Of a stretch of DNA of 64,000 bases, positions 54,317 through 62,986 are shown piece after piece. The translations under genes and the position numbers were made by a program. The notes beneath the pieces are model-generated. The model was not told the DNA's origin. It was given only the letters and a program-made list of their open reading frames with translations, and did no database searches. Source of the DNA: JADGRB01 sp963835825 (GTDB lineage Bacteria; Myxococcota_A; Polyangia; Fen-1088); assembly GCA_963835825.1 (NCBI GenBank), contig CAWIGZ010000008.1, positions 124,001 through 188,000 on the forward strand, in the 5' to 3' direction. Within the stretch, counting starts at the first letter, position 1; each line of letters starts with the position of its first letter.

Positions 54317-55222
54317 TTAAAGCATGTCGTGCAGCGCGACTTGCCTTCCAAGGATGGTCTCACCTGTCGAGGCTACCTCGGCTGGAACAGCCCGGACGTG
54401 CAGCACGTCTTTCTCTGGATGAGCGGCACCGGCGTCTACTCGAGCGCGTTCGTTCATCCGTCCGTCGAGGCTGCGCTGAGGGCGAACCCGGTGGCCTACC
54501 TGACGTTCGACAAGCCGGGGATTCGCGCGCCATTTCAAGATCCAGCGAAGTTGAGCGTGAACGACGGCGAGCTGAAGCAATACACCCAGGGCGACATGCT
54601 GGCGTGCGCGCGACAGGCGATGACCTGGTCCCAGGAGCAATTCGGCCACGCAATTCACTTCCATCTCCGAGGCCACTCCGAGGGTTCGCTCATCGCGCTG
54701 TTTCTCTACGAGAAGCTGCTCTCCGACGAGCCGGCGCTGGCCGCGAGAGTGTCGAGCCTCGTCCTCAGCGGCGTGGGGCTCGAGCCCTTCGATGCGCTGG
54801 TCGAGCGCCAGTTGAGCGAGATACCGGCCGAACAGGGGAGCGCGATCCGCGCGGCAATCCAGGGCTGCGATTGGGAGGTGCTAAGAAAGCATCTGGCAGT
54901 CTCCTGCAGGTATCTCCAGGACGCCTATGCGCGCCCCTCGGGCCGCGCGGTCTTCGAGCGCATCGCCCTTCGCGCCCCAACCGTCCCCATATTCGTGTTT
55001 CAGGGCGAACGCGATTCTCAAACGCCTGTGCGATACGCTCGAGAGCTCGAGGCGTGGAACAACCAGCTCGGCCACCTCCACTTGACGTTTCGGTACTACG
55101 AAGGGGCTCACGTGGGAGGTCCGCCAGAGGTCAAGCGCGAGCTGTCTGACCTGCTGGTGAGACTCACCGCATCCGACAACTCCGCGCGCAGCGCTTCGGT
55201 GGAGGCCGGTGCTGTCCGATAG
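52658..55222 (+). CDS. ISKra4 transposase reading through into the hydrolase (854-codon chimera)
   Basis: Residues ~1-545 are an ISKra4-family transposase: VGSDGKARTHARVSDRALVT, RRQVAEETARGLFDEAV, ILVLTTDGKGVVMRPEALRE (first acidic residue), EWIVLVDGNETQLRLIKET, LDVIHVIEYLWRAAYCFH and GVIEGACRYLVKDRMDITGA. No stop occurs at the element end, so the frame continues into an alpha/beta-hydrolase (from about residue 555). GTG 52658 is used; ATG 52688 is an alternative. The fusion is a by-product of insertion; whether a stable chimeric protein forms is unknown. Confidence 0.82.
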   Translation: MEKKGRGEVRMRLRSPYATPEAPRHGSTRGRRRQSFVPAREHFESLVARLDGEETRRMTHADVERLLRTDGTELLRRLFQGHLDARGVGEAAGAVVGSDGKARTHARVSDRALVTVFGSVRLARMGYGRRRVESLYPRDAELNVPPESYSHGVRRQVAEETARGLFDEAVAAIERTTGADVAKRQTEELAARAAADFDAFYDSRAAATRAEAGKTAGILVLTTDGKGVVMRPEALREATRKAAGERQRKLRKRLSKGEKTSTRRMATVASVYTIEAFYRTPEDIVRDLDADKREAVPRPRPEHKRVWASVAKEPAEVIEEMFEEADWRDPEHRKEWIVLVDGNETQLRLIKETAAKRGAKVTIELDVIHVIEYLWRAAYCFHADGTSDAEDWVTEHLFEVLRGNSSDVAAGIRRSATLRGLERDGRAAADVCADYLLKYRAHLDYHLALAAGLPIATGVIEGACRYLVKDRMDITGARWGLPGAEAVLRLRALRASGDFDAYWTFHERLEHARHHAARYAGPPPPTIVPLRPSRHRRPTHASSHDAVAGERQTLKHVVQRDLPSKDGLTCRGYLGWNSPDVQHVFLWMSGTGVYSSAFVHPSVEAALRANPVAYLTFDKPGIRAPFQDPAKLSVNDGELKQYTQGDMLACARQAMTWSQEQFGHAIHFHLRGHSEGSLIALFLYEKLLSDEPALAARVSSLVLSGVGLEPFDALVERQLSEIPAEQGSAIRAAIQGCDWEVLRKHLAVSCRYLQDAYARPSGRAVFERIALRAPTVPIFVFQGERDSQTPVRYARELEAWNNQLGHLHLTFRYYEGAHVGGPPEVKRELSDLLVRLTASDNSARSASVEAGAVR
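54317..55222 (+). pseudogene. 3' part of the interrupted alpha/beta-hydrolase
   Basis: The region encodes an alpha/beta-hydrolase body: GYLGWNSPDVQHVFLWMSGT, YLTFDKPGIRAPF, nucleophile elbow HLRGHSEGSLIALFL (GHSEG), VFQGERDSQTPV for the acid and YYEGAHVGGPP for the His. All triad elements are present, but the start and signal peptide now lie 1.7 kb upstream, beyond the insertion sequence. Expected substrate: an ester or lipid; unknown. Confidence 0.78.
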
Positions 55223-55369
55223 CACCACGACCTGACGCGGCTAAGGCAGCGCCGATCGGTTAGCGAGGTAAGGGATCGAAATCGATCGGGAATTCCTGTG
55301 GAGAAATGAATTCTTGAGAGAGCGCGGTGACGGGATCACGATGTCGCGATCTTCTGCGAGGAGAAGGTC

Positions 55370-55888
55370 ATGCGACTGGAAGGGGCTCTCAAGGCAGTCA
55401 GCGCGTTCACGGAACCGGCGCAGTTCGAAGACATCCGGAAGCACGTCGACCCAGCGTGGGTAGCGGAGGCCCTGACGGCGACGGGAACGGCGACGGTGAG
55501 GAAGCGCCGTCTGCCTGCGGAGCAGGTGGTGTGGCTGGTGATCGGAATGGCGATGTTCCGGAAGTGGCCGATCCACGATCTGGTGGGGAAGCTGAGGCTG
55601 GTTCTTCCAGGCCCGAAAGCGACGGTGGCTCCCAGCGCGGTGGCGGAAGCGCGTGCGCGGATAGGTGCGGCGCCCGTGGAACGGATCTTCGAGATGAGCG
55701 CGCAGAAGTGGGGCCACGAGAGCGCACGCGAGCAGGAGTGGCGGAGCCTGGCTCTCTATGGCGTTGACGGCTCTACATTGCGCGTGGCCGACTCCGAAGA
55801 GAACCGTGCGCGTTTCGGTGGCCTCATCGTTCGCTTCGAGCAGTTCGCGGACACCGCCCTCGTCCGTGCCGCGATGACCCCCGATTGA
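55370..55888 (+). pseudogene. IS4-family transposase, N-terminal fragment
   Basis: ATG 55370 has GAGGAGAAGG upstream. The product has the IS4 N-terminal domain (AEALTATGTATVRKRRLPAE, VVWLVIGMAMFRKWPIHDLV) and the start of the DDE domain (LALYGVDGSTLRVADSEENR) up to the first Asp. After RARFGG the sequence no longer matches and stops; the second Asp and the Glu are missing. Confidence 0.75.
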
Positions 55889-55941
55889 AGCGCAGCCCAT
55901 AGAAGACACCAGACCGTGGACCAACCGAAAGGAGGAGACCG

Positions 55942-56043
55942 ATGTTGGACATCTTCCGCGTCGCAGCGGGCAAGATCGCCGAACCCTGGGATACGATGCA
56001 GGCCGTCCTGGCGGACTCGACGAACCCGCGTCCGATGTACTGA
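55942..56043 (+). pseudogene. SnoaL-like C-terminal fragment
   Basis: A 33-codon frame after a textbook AAAGGAGG site encodes LDIFRVAAGKIAEPWDTMQ, the final strand pair of SnoaL/NTF2-like proteins (DIFRV-x-GKI-x-EHWD). The rest of the domain is absent. The good ribosome site is probably fortuitous. Confidence 0.5.
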
Positions 56044-56048
56044 CGACC

Positions 56049-56075
56049 GGCCGGCGCTATTGCGCCCGGCCGTTT
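56049..56075 (+). terminator. GC hairpin followed by TTT
   Basis: A 9-bp stem with one bulge (GGCCGGCGC / GCGCCCGGCC) and TATT loop is followed by TTTGCT on the + strand. It sits between the SnoaL fragment (+) and the 3' end of a minus-strand transposase remnant, where it could stop transcription from either side. Confidence 0.5.
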
Positions 56076-56084
56076 GCTAAAAGC

Positions 56085-57145
56085 GGCCACGACGGATATG
56101 GCCGGCGCGAGTCCCGTTGGCCCAAGCCACTTGGCGCTTGTCGGTGCCTGCATGCGGAGGCTACGGCGTGGCCGGCCGAGGTAATAGCGGACGTACCCAC
56201 GAAGAACCCGCTCGGCGTGAAGGTCATTGATGACGACGACGTGGTCCAGACAATCGCGCCTCAACGTGCCGATAAGTCTTTCGCAAAAGGCGTTCGCCCC
56301 GGGGCGCCCTCGGCGGCGTCAACAGGCACCTGGTGCCGCACGCGCTCACTTGGCTGCGAAAGTCGGCGTCGTAGACCGAGTCGCGATCGCAGATCAAAAA
56401 GCGCGGCGCCTGCTGGTCCCGGTCCGCGACGGCTTCCACGAAGACTGCGAGGCGAAAAGCCCCCTGAATTCGTAGTCACGCCGACGCGGACAACCTCGCG
56501 GCGGCCGAGATCGAGGATGGCGAAGGCGTAGAGGGTCTTGAAGGAGAGGGTCGTGATCGTGAGCCAGTCGCAGGCCCACGTCTGGGGGAGATGGTTGCGG
56601 AGGAAGGTCGACCACTTCTGGCCCCGTCCGCGCGGCAGGTTGGCCGGCCGGTACCGTGCGACGGTCCGTGGCGGGACGCGATGCCCGAGTTTGGCCAATT
56701 CCCCGGCGATGCGGTTCTCGCCCCAGAACGGGTTGTCCTCCATCATCGCAACGGCTTCTCCGCACTCCGCCACCGTCGGCGCCGCAGCCCGCCGCCTGAA
56801 CGCCAGATCGGGTTTTTGCGACCCACAGGCCATCGGGCCTCCGGAGGGAAGGGAAAACTCCTCCACCCTGTTGCGGGACTCATCCGCTCCCGCGAGATTC
56901 TTAGTTCTGCACAATGGCGGTTCTCGAAGCAACAAGAAGAGGTGACGACCCACAAAAGACCGCCCAGCCGCGCGTCGCGCCGGCCAGCGGTTGTGCGGGT
57001 CTGCGTCTCGTTCGCGATTGGGACGTAAGTGTGCAACGTTCCCCCCTTCTTTCGCAGTCGGTTTCTGGCTCTTGGGGGCCTGCGGCCCGTCGGCACCGAC
57101 GAGCGGAGGCTCGGCCGGTACAGGCGGCACTGCGCCCGCGATCAA
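56085..57145 (-). pseudogene. rve-type (IS3/IS481-like) transposase with several frameshifts
   Basis: Fragments in three frames follow one another on the minus strand. The first has MEDNPFWGENRIAGELAKLG and QTWACDWLTITTLSFKTLYA (first Asp), the second FLICDRDSVYDADFRSQVSA (second Asp), and the third DCLDHVVVINDLHAERVLRG with YYLGRPRRSL. Together they make a nearly full DDE transposase, so the gene is intact in outline but disabled by at least two frameshifts (around 56440 and 56262). Confidence 0.75.
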
Positions 57146-57260
57146 GCTTGGTGCTCGAGAACCTCAATCTGAGGCAGCAGATGGCGATCTTGCGGAGGTC
57201 GGTTCCTCGGGCGCGCCTCCGTCCGGGTCCTTGCTCTTCTCTGGGGCGCTGGGCTCCATA
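57144..57260 (+). pseudogene. N-terminal fragment of a second rve-type transposase
   Basis: The + strand frame reads LVLENLNLRQQMAILRRSVP, typical of the first helices of IS481/IS3-like transposases, then degenerates. Just before it, in another frame, GFWLLGACGPSAPTSGGSAG looks like the signal and linker of a lipoprotein. Both are short remnants from rearrangement. Confidence 0.5.
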
Positions 57261-57330
57261 CCGCTACGCGAGGGCTGCGTGAGTCCTCGATGAACTCTTC
57301 GCCACCACAGCCTGGATAGAAGGAGCGAGC

Positions 57331-58920
57331 ATGCGCAAACACATTGGTCTGCTCTGGGCGGTCGCTGCCGCCAGCTTGGCCGCGTGCGGCGGCGTTCGGC
57401 AACGTGCCAGCGTCGGCGCGTCGGGGACGGGCGGCTCGCCCACCGGGTCAGGCGGACAAGCCGCGACCGGGGGCGCTGGGCCGGCGACCGGCGGCGCCGG
57501 CGGATCGACGGCGGGGGTCTGCGGCGACGGCGTCCTCCAAAGTGCGCAAGGCGAGGTCTGCGACGACGGGAACACCAAGTCGGGCGACGGCTGCGCAGGG
57601 GACTGCAAGACGATCGAGAAGGACTACGCCTGCCCCACGCCGGGCAGGCCTTGCAGCTATCTCGTCAAGTGCGGCGACGGTGTGCTCGGCGGCATCGAGC
57701 AGTGCGATCCCCCCAACCCTGGACACGGCTGCGCCTCCGACTGCCGGCTAGAGCCGGGCTACGTCTGCAACCATCCGACGACGACGCCCACGCCTAACGT
57801 CCCCGCGACGTGCCACGAAACCGTCTGCGGCGACGGCGTGCGGGAAGGGACCGAGGCCTGCGATGACAAGAACACCGTCGACGGCGACGGCTGCTCGTCG
57901 ACCTGCACGCTGGAGCCCGACTGCAGCACCGGCACCTGCGTCACCAAGTGCGGCGACGGCATCAAACAAGGGGCCGAGGCCTGCGACGATGGAAACACCG
58001 TCGACGGCGACGGCTGCTCCCACGACTGCCTCGTCGAGAGCGGCTTCTCTTGCACCGACTCGACCCCCACCCTTCCGCCGAGCCTCAACCTGGCGGTTAC
58101 GTTCCGCGACTTCATCAGCTTTCCGCTCGGGAGCGCCGTCCGGCACCCGGACTTCGAGGCGGACTTCTCCGGGATGGACGTGACGCCCAACCTGGTCCAG
58201 TCGACGTTGGACGCGACCGGGCTGCCGGTCATGGACGGCCGCTGCACGCAGGCTGGTATGACGGCCCAGTGCCCGTACGGGCAGCAACTGACCAGCATGG
58301 CTAACTTCAACCAGTGGTACCGCGACGTCCCGGGGGTCGACCTCGACATCCCCAGCACGCTGCTGCTCACTCAGCAGGCCGCAGGCTCATACGTCTTCGA
58401 CTCCGGGAACGTGGGGTTCTACCCGATCGACAACGAAGGGTGGACCGTCACGACCCCGCAGCAGGAAGACGTGGCGATGGCCGACCCGGTGATCAACGAC
58501 GGCCGCGATCACGACTTCGGTTTCACCACCGAGGTCCGCTATTTCTTCCAGTACCGCGGCGGCGAGATACTGGCCTTCAGCGGCGACGACGACCTCTGGA
58601 TCTTCCTGAACGGGCAGCTGGCGATCGATCTCGGCGGGCTCCACACCCGGACCCAGCGCTCACTCGGCGTAGACGGCGCCGCAGCGACGCTGGGGCTGAC
58701 GATCGGCGGCATCTACGAAATCGCCCTCTTTCACGCCGAGCGGCACAGCACCGGTTCGAACTTCAAGCTGACGCTCACCGGCTTTGCGCCGACGACCAGC
58801 ACCTGTCGCTCGGCCTGCGGCGACGGCGTCAAGGCGGCCGACGAGCAGTGCGACGACGGCAACAACGTCGACGGAGACGGCTGCTCGCACGACTGCAAGA
58901 TCGAGATCATCATCGACTGA
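57331..58920 (+). CDS. DUF4215/fibro-slime lipoprotein
   Basis: Protein of 529 residues from ATG 57331; signal GLLWAVAAASLAAC, then a short Gly/Ala linker. Five Cys-rich CGDG...CDDGN-type repeats (myxobacterial DUF4215) occur: four before and one after a central domain. The central part (residues ~250-495) fits the fibro-slime/PA14-like domain, with FAFSGDDDLWIFLNGQLAID, DLGGLH and a HAERHSTGSNFKLTLTG end. PA14-like domains bind carbohydrate with calcium. A surface adhesion or matrix role is likely. Confidence 0.87.
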   Translation: MRKHIGLLWAVAAASLAACGGVRQRASVGASGTGGSPTGSGGQAATGGAGPATGGAGGSTAGVCGDGVLQSAQGEVCDDGNTKSGDGCAGDCKTIEKDYACPTPGRPCSYLVKCGDGVLGGIEQCDPPNPGHGCASDCRLEPGYVCNHPTTTPTPNVPATCHETVCGDGVREGTEACDDKNTVDGDGCSSTCTLEPDCSTGTCVTKCGDGIKQGAEACDDGNTVDGDGCSHDCLVESGFSCTDSTPTLPPSLNLAVTFRDFISFPLGSAVRHPDFEADFSGMDVTPNLVQSTLDATGLPVMDGRCTQAGMTAQCPYGQQLTSMANFNQWYRDVPGVDLDIPSTLLLTQQAAGSYVFDSGNVGFYPIDNEGWTVTTPQQEDVAMADPVINDGRDHDFGFTTEVRYFFQYRGGEILAFSGDDDLWIFLNGQLAIDLGGLHTRTQRSLGVDGAAATLGLTIGGIYEIALFHAERHSTGSNFKLTLTGFAPTTSTCRSACGDGVKAADEQCDDGNNVDGDGCSHDCKIEIIID

Positions 58921-59132
58921 CTTAGTTCGTTTAACGCGGCAGCTATCGTCTTCTGGGCCCCGGGTCGGGTTCTCGCTCCACATCTGCCGAATCAGTGCCC
59001 CGAGATCTGCGTCGATTGGCGGGACGACCTGGAGGGCCGTGCTGGCTACCTTGGTCATCTGCGCGAAACAACGGAAGAACTCCGTGGGCGACTCTCTTTG
59101 ATCGGCGACCCGGGACGTGGTCGAAGTTGTAG
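58921..59132. other. short region without an assigned gene
   Basis: On the minus strand, 58940-59110 encodes SPTEFFRCFAQMTKVASTAL and DADLGALIRQMWSENPT, which faintly resembles the end of a protein-kinase domain. It is too short to assign. Confidence 0.3.
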
Positions 59133-60040
59133 ATGAACTTCCTACGTCACATCGTCGACGGGGTCCGTTCAAGAGCCGGCGATATCTGGAAAGTGGTCGC
59201 CCCCCACGGCGGGCCGAGCGGCGCCTGCGGAGTGGCGGTCGACATTGTTCGAAGCCGACCGGAACTCGTCATCGAGAACGCTCGGGTCAGGCAACAGGTG
59301 GCGATCCCGGTCCGGGAGCGTCGAACGCCGGGTCACCGCCGAGACCGTCAGCTTGATCAGGGAGATGGCGACGAAAACCGACTTTGGGGGGCCGAACGGA
59401 TCCGGGGCGAGCTCGTGAAGGTCGGCATCAGGATCAGCAACCGGACCGTGCAGGTACATGCGCCCCGCCCGCGAGCGTCGCGGTGGCGGCCAGACGTGGG
59501 CGACCTTCGTCAAGAACCACGCCAACGACATCTGGTGCTGCGCCTTCATGCAAACCTATGACCCGCTCTTCCGGCCGTTGTTCCTCTTCTTTCTGGTGAA
59601 TCAGGGCTCGCGCAAGGTCGTGCGCGTCGCGGCCACGAGGAGCCCGACCCAGGAGTGGACGGCGCAGCGGCTGCGGAACGCGATCGTAGAGGGCTTGGCG
59701 CCGAGGGTTCTGATTCGAGACCGCGACGAGAAGTTCGGAGCCACATTCGACGGCGTTGCCGAGGGCGCGGGTGCGCGGGTGATCAAGAGGGCAGTGCGGG
59801 CCCCGAATATGAATCCCGTTGCTGAAAGATTTATCGGTAGCCTCCGGCGCGAGGCCCCCGCTCATGTGCTCCTCCTCGACGACCAGCACCTCGAAAAACG
59901 TCGCCTTGCAATATGTCAGCTATTTCAACAGAGCCCGACCTCACCGCTCAGGCGGTCCTTCCGTCTCCGGAGATTTGGGGCTTGGCGATTCCCCAATACC
60001 CCTGAGGACCGGGTGGCCGCCGTTACGCTTCGGCGGCGGC
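59133..60040 (+). pseudogene. rve-type (IS3/IS481-like) transposase, frameshifted
   Basis: The N-terminal helix pattern ELVIENARVRQQVAI and ENRLWGAERIRGELVKVGI lie in one frame. The DDE part (TWATFVKNHANDIWCCAFMQ, VLIRDRDEKFGATFDGVAEG, NPVAERFIGSLRREA) is in a second, and the end (VALQYVSYFNRARPHR) in a third. Shifts fall near 59450 and 59895. The expected first Asp after WCCAF reads as Met/Gln (FMQTYD). It is a dead copy of the same transposase type as at 56-57 kb. Confidence 0.75.
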
Positions 60041-60074
60041 CTTTCGGATAATTGCCCGGCTACTTCAGTCTGGA

Positions 60075-60455
60075 TTATCGCCCGAGGCCGGCAGAGGCGC
60101 GTGCGACGCAACCTACGCCGGGCGAGAAGCACCCCGCTGCGCAGCTGCAGATCATGATCGTTACCGAGCTGGTCGGGGAGCACCCACAGGCGCCGATGAT
60201 GCACGTGTCGGGAAACGAGGCGACGCCATTCGCGCAGCAGTTGGCGGTCGTCACGGTTCCGCCGGTCGAGGTGCAGAGCTCGGCGGCACCCGCCATCGAC
60301 GCATCGCCGTCTGGGGCGCCGCCGTCGACAATCGGGACCCCGTCGGCGCCCCCATCCGTATGCCGGCCTGCGGCCCCGACCGAAATGCTGCGCTCGCACG
60401 CGCCTCCGGCGAGCATCATCCCGAGCACCGCACACCAGAGCCGCTTCGAGGTCAT
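60075..60455 (-). CDS. small Cys-rich lipoprotein of the ECF operon
   Basis: Protein of 126 residues. ATG 60455 lies 7 nt after the stop of the upstream anti-sigma-like gene. The signal is WCAVLGMMLAGGAC. A short Gly/Asp linker leads to a ~60-residue Cys-rich domain: LCTSTGGTVTTANCC, DTCIIGACGCSPTSS and MICSCAAGCFSPGVGC. The same Cys spacing occurs in the divergent lipoprotein at 62987. As last gene of a sigma/anti-sigma operon it may be a sensor, ligand or effector. Not a family I recognise. Confidence 0.8.
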   Translation of the reverse strand: MTSKRLWCAVLGMMLAGGACERSISVGAAGRHTDGGADGVPIVDGGAPDGDASMAGAAELCTSTGGTVTTANCCANGVASFPDTCIIGACGCSPTSSVTIMICSCAAGCFSPGVGCVARASAGLGR

Positions 60456-60462
60456 CAGCAGC

Positions 60463-61413
60463 TCAGGGGCAATAGGTGAGCGCGTTCCGGGCTCGCTCGG
60501 CCAGGATGTCGGAACCGCCGAGGACAGCGGCAAGGTCCGCGCGGCCGTCGTCGCAGCGGCCGGCCTTGACCCGCAGCTCGCCACGTACCGTGAGCAGCTC
60601 GCCGCCGCGGGGAAAGCTCACTTTGCCGAGCGGTAGGCCATCGAGAATGGCGAGCGCGTCGTGGTCGCGATGCTCGAAAAGGAGAATCTCTACGCGCAGC
60701 AACCGTGACTCGAGCGCCATCTGGCCGCGGACAAAGCTGCGATCGTGGAGATCGAGAGCGGCCAGCGCGGCCTGGCCGTCATGGTCGCGGCGCCAGCGCC
60801 CAAGGACAGTGGCGAAGGATTCACCCTCTCGCACGATGGGGCTGTCCGGCGCCTCTGGCGCGCTGGTCCGGGGCGCGGCCGCCGGGATCGGCGACGGAAC
60901 AGGGGCAATCTGATCGCGCCGCTCACCGGACCCGGGGGCGGGGTGGGCGAGAACCCCGCGCCGGCGCGCCGGGGGCGCGGCCATGTTCGCCCACCCCGAC
61001 GGTGCGGTCGCTTCCAGGCCGTCGGCGCTGGCGACGGTCGGCGGCTCGATGGGGGCGGCGACGCCGGTCGATCGGAGAGCGGGGGGGGCACCCGCCGAGG
61101 GGCGCGGTGCGGGTGACGCGGGCCAGTGCAAGCTGAAGAGCGCGCCCACCACGGGGAGGCGCTGCAGCGTCCCCGTCGCCCAGGCGAGAGCCGTCCCCGC
61201 CGAAAGCAGGACCACAAGCGTCGCCGCGACCGGAACCAATCTTCGGCGCCGGACCGGCGCGACCGCTGCCTCCAGCCGGAAAGCGATCCGCCGGACCTGG
61301 TCGGGGGTGAGGCCGCGCAAGCCGCGCGCCTCCTGGAGCAGCCGCCGGCCGCGGTTATCCTGCGCTTGCTCCAGAGCTGCGGAGTGATTGTCAGACGGGT
61401 TCCGATTGAGCAA
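60463..61413 (-). CDS. single-TM anti-sigma-like protein
   Basis: Protein of 316 residues. TTG 61413 overlaps the end of the ECF sigma gene by 23 nt, with AAAGGA upstream. The N-terminal ~55 residues are cytoplasmic and charged (RGLTPDQVRRIAFRLEAA), followed by one TM helix (residues ~59-79). A Pro/Ala-rich periplasmic stretch and a C-terminal TPR-like domain (RLLRVEILLFEHRDHDALAI) complete it. The position and topology fit an anti-sigma factor holding the ECF sigma at the membrane. No zinc-binding HxxxCxxC motif is present, so the class is unclear. Confidence 0.72.
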   Translation of the reverse strand: MLNRNPSDNHSAALEQAQDNRGRRLLQEARGLRGLTPDQVRRIAFRLEAAVAPVRRRRLVPVAATLVVLLSAGTALAWATGTLQRLPVVGALFSLHWPASPAPRPSAGAPPALRSTGVAAPIEPPTVASADGLEATAPSGWANMAAPPARRRGVLAHPAPGSGERRDQIAPVPSPIPAAAPRTSAPEAPDSPIVREGESFATVLGRWRRDHDGQAALAALDLHDRSFVRGQMALESRLLRVEILLFEHRDHDALAILDGLPLGKVSFPRGGELLTVRGELRVKAGRCDDGRADLAAVLGGSDILAERARNALTYCP

Positions 61414-61987
61414 GGCTCCGGTCCTTTCTGCCCTCCGCCGCCTCTGCTTGGCGGTGGGCGCGGAGAAAACGGGCCCGGGCCCGATGCAGCCTCAGGCGGG
61501 CGTTCGCCGGCTTGATCTCGAGCAGCGCCGCGACCTCGTCCGCCGCGAGCTCCTCGAGGTCGAAGAGGATGAGGACCTGACGGTCGCGTTCCGGCAACTG
61601 ATCCAACAGTCGATAAACGGTGCGGGCCGCCTCGTCGCGTTCGGCGTCATGAAGGGGATCGGGCGCGGGCGAGGCGAGGTGCCCCGCGGTATCCTCGGCC
61701 GACCCCGTCAGCCAGCGCCGCCAGCGCTCCTTGCGCCGGCGATGTCGGACGACGTTGTCCGTGATTCCAAACAGCCAGGTGGCCACGGAAGAATCGTGGC
61801 GAAATCGGTCCCGCTGGCGGTGGACGACGGAGAACACCTCGTGGACGATGTCCTCGAGATCGAGATCCGGGCCGGCGAGCCGCTCGGCCCAGCGCGCGAC
61901 CTGATGCACGTGCTGGGTGTATAGCGCCGCGGTATCGAGGGGTGGCCTCTGGCCGGCAGGCTCATGGATCGCGCGGAACATGCTCAC
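61391..61987 (-). CDS. ECF-family RNA polymerase sigma factor
   Basis: Protein of 198 residues. GTG 61987 is used; ATG 61981 two codons later is equally possible. Region 2 is AERLAGPDLDLEDIVHEVFS and SVATWLFGITDNVVRHRRRK; region 4 is LLDQLPERDRQVLILFDLEE with AADEVAALLEIKPANARLRL. It should direct RNA polymerase to a small regulon, probably including its own operon. It lies 36 bp after the outer-membrane protein gene and overlaps the anti-sigma-like gene. Confidence 0.92.
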   Translation of the reverse strand: MSMFRAIHEPAGQRPPLDTAALYTQHVHQVARWAERLAGPDLDLEDIVHEVFSVVHRQRDRFRHDSSVATWLFGITDNVVRHRRRKERWRRWLTGSAEDTAGHLASPAPDPLHDAERDEAARTVYRLLDQLPERDRQVLILFDLEELAADEVAALLEIKPANARLRLHRARARFLRAHRQAEAAEGRKDRSLAQSEPV

Positions 61988-62023
61988 GTCCGTGGATCTC
62001 GTGACGGTTGGCGCCGTTCCGTT

Positions 62024-62896
62024 TCACCCGTGGCTACCAAATATCCACGATACGCCCAGCACCACGCCGACGTCCCAAGGTGAAAGGCGTGCGCTGTCGG
62101 GCCTGTCGTCGAGCGTCAATGTTTGGCGCACGAGCGCACGGTTGACGGCGATGCCGGCGAACGGAGCCAGCCCGCCCCAACGCAGGCCGATTCGGCATCG
62201 CCCCTCGACGGACGCGCCCCAGACCGCGGCCGTGTGGGGCGTCATCAGATTCTTGCCTTCGACGGAGAGGCGCGTGATCTGGGGAAGCAAGGCCACGTCC
62301 GCCCAGACGAATCCAGGCTGTACCCGCAAGGCCAGCCCGAGGCCGAGACGGGAAACCAGGTAGGTCGCGGCCCATTGTCCCAAGGCCACTTGGCGTTGAC
62401 CGGCAAGGTCGGCGGCCATCGCCGCGCCCAGTCCTCGATAAAGGTGCAAGCCAGCGAGCAGGCCGCCACTCGGGGCTCGGGCGTCGCCGTCCACGCTCCC
62501 CCCGAAGCCGATTCCGAGCTCCACGTCGTGCGTGCGGCGCGGCCCGGAGACCTCGGCGCGCTCCGCGGGCGCGAGCGCCGTTTCGTCCCACGTCTTGGCC
62601 CAGGCGGCGAGCAGAACGGCGGCCACCGAGGCGCGCTTGGCGCACTCGGCGGGGGCGGGCACCTCTCGCACGCCCAGCAGGGCTCCCGCCCTATCGCGGA
62701 GCACGATCCGCATCGTGCCCCCGGCGACGGTCACCTCCGAATCGCCCAACCGATCCACCGTTGCGGCTTCTCCCTGGCGCTGGAGCGCGGCGTCGATCTG
62801 GGATGCGGTCGGACAGATCGCGGGAGCCGGAAAGGCCGCGATCGGAGTGGCGGCAAACAACAGTCCCGCCAACATGGAGTTCATGAACGCCCGCAT
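62024..62896 (-). CDS. outer-membrane-type protein heading the ECF operon
   Basis: Protein of 290 residues. ATG 62896 is used (62884 possible); the signal is MLAGLLFAATPIAAFPAPA. A small N-terminal domain (ICPTASQIDAALQRQGEA) with two Cys precedes a region rich in alternating strands (THDVELGIGFGGSVDGDA, WAATYLVSRLGLGLALRV), ending in VGVVLGVSWIFGSHG, typical of a beta-barrel. It may sense envelope conditions or be a product of the ECF regulon. It is divergent from the second Cys-rich lipoprotein. Confidence 0.75.
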   Translation of the reverse strand: MRAFMNSMLAGLLFAATPIAAFPAPAICPTASQIDAALQRQGEAATVDRLGDSEVTVAGGTMRIVLRDRAGALLGVREVPAPAECAKRASVAAVLLAAWAKTWDETALAPAERAEVSGPRRTHDVELGIGFGGSVDGDARAPSGGLLAGLHLYRGLGAAMAADLAGQRQVALGQWAATYLVSRLGLGLALRVQPGFVWADVALLPQITRLSVEGKNLMTPHTAAVWGASVEGRCRIGLRWGGLAPFAGIAVNRALVRQTLTLDDRPDSARLSPWDVGVVLGVSWIFGSHG

Positions 62897-62986
62897 TCTA
62901 GCCCGGGCGGCGTCGACTCGGGTCTCACGATCGCCTGAAACGCTTTTGGAGGAACCGTCACCAGTAGTCAAAACCCGGGAGAATTC

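Noticed and set aside
55942..56043. Genuine 33-residue gene because of its perfect Shine-Dalgarno
   Set aside because: The sequence equals only the C-terminal strands of a SnoaL-like domain, so a remnant is more likely.
58940..59110. Protein-kinase C-lobe fragment on the minus strand
   Set aside because: Similarity covers about 50 residues only, with no catalytic motif.
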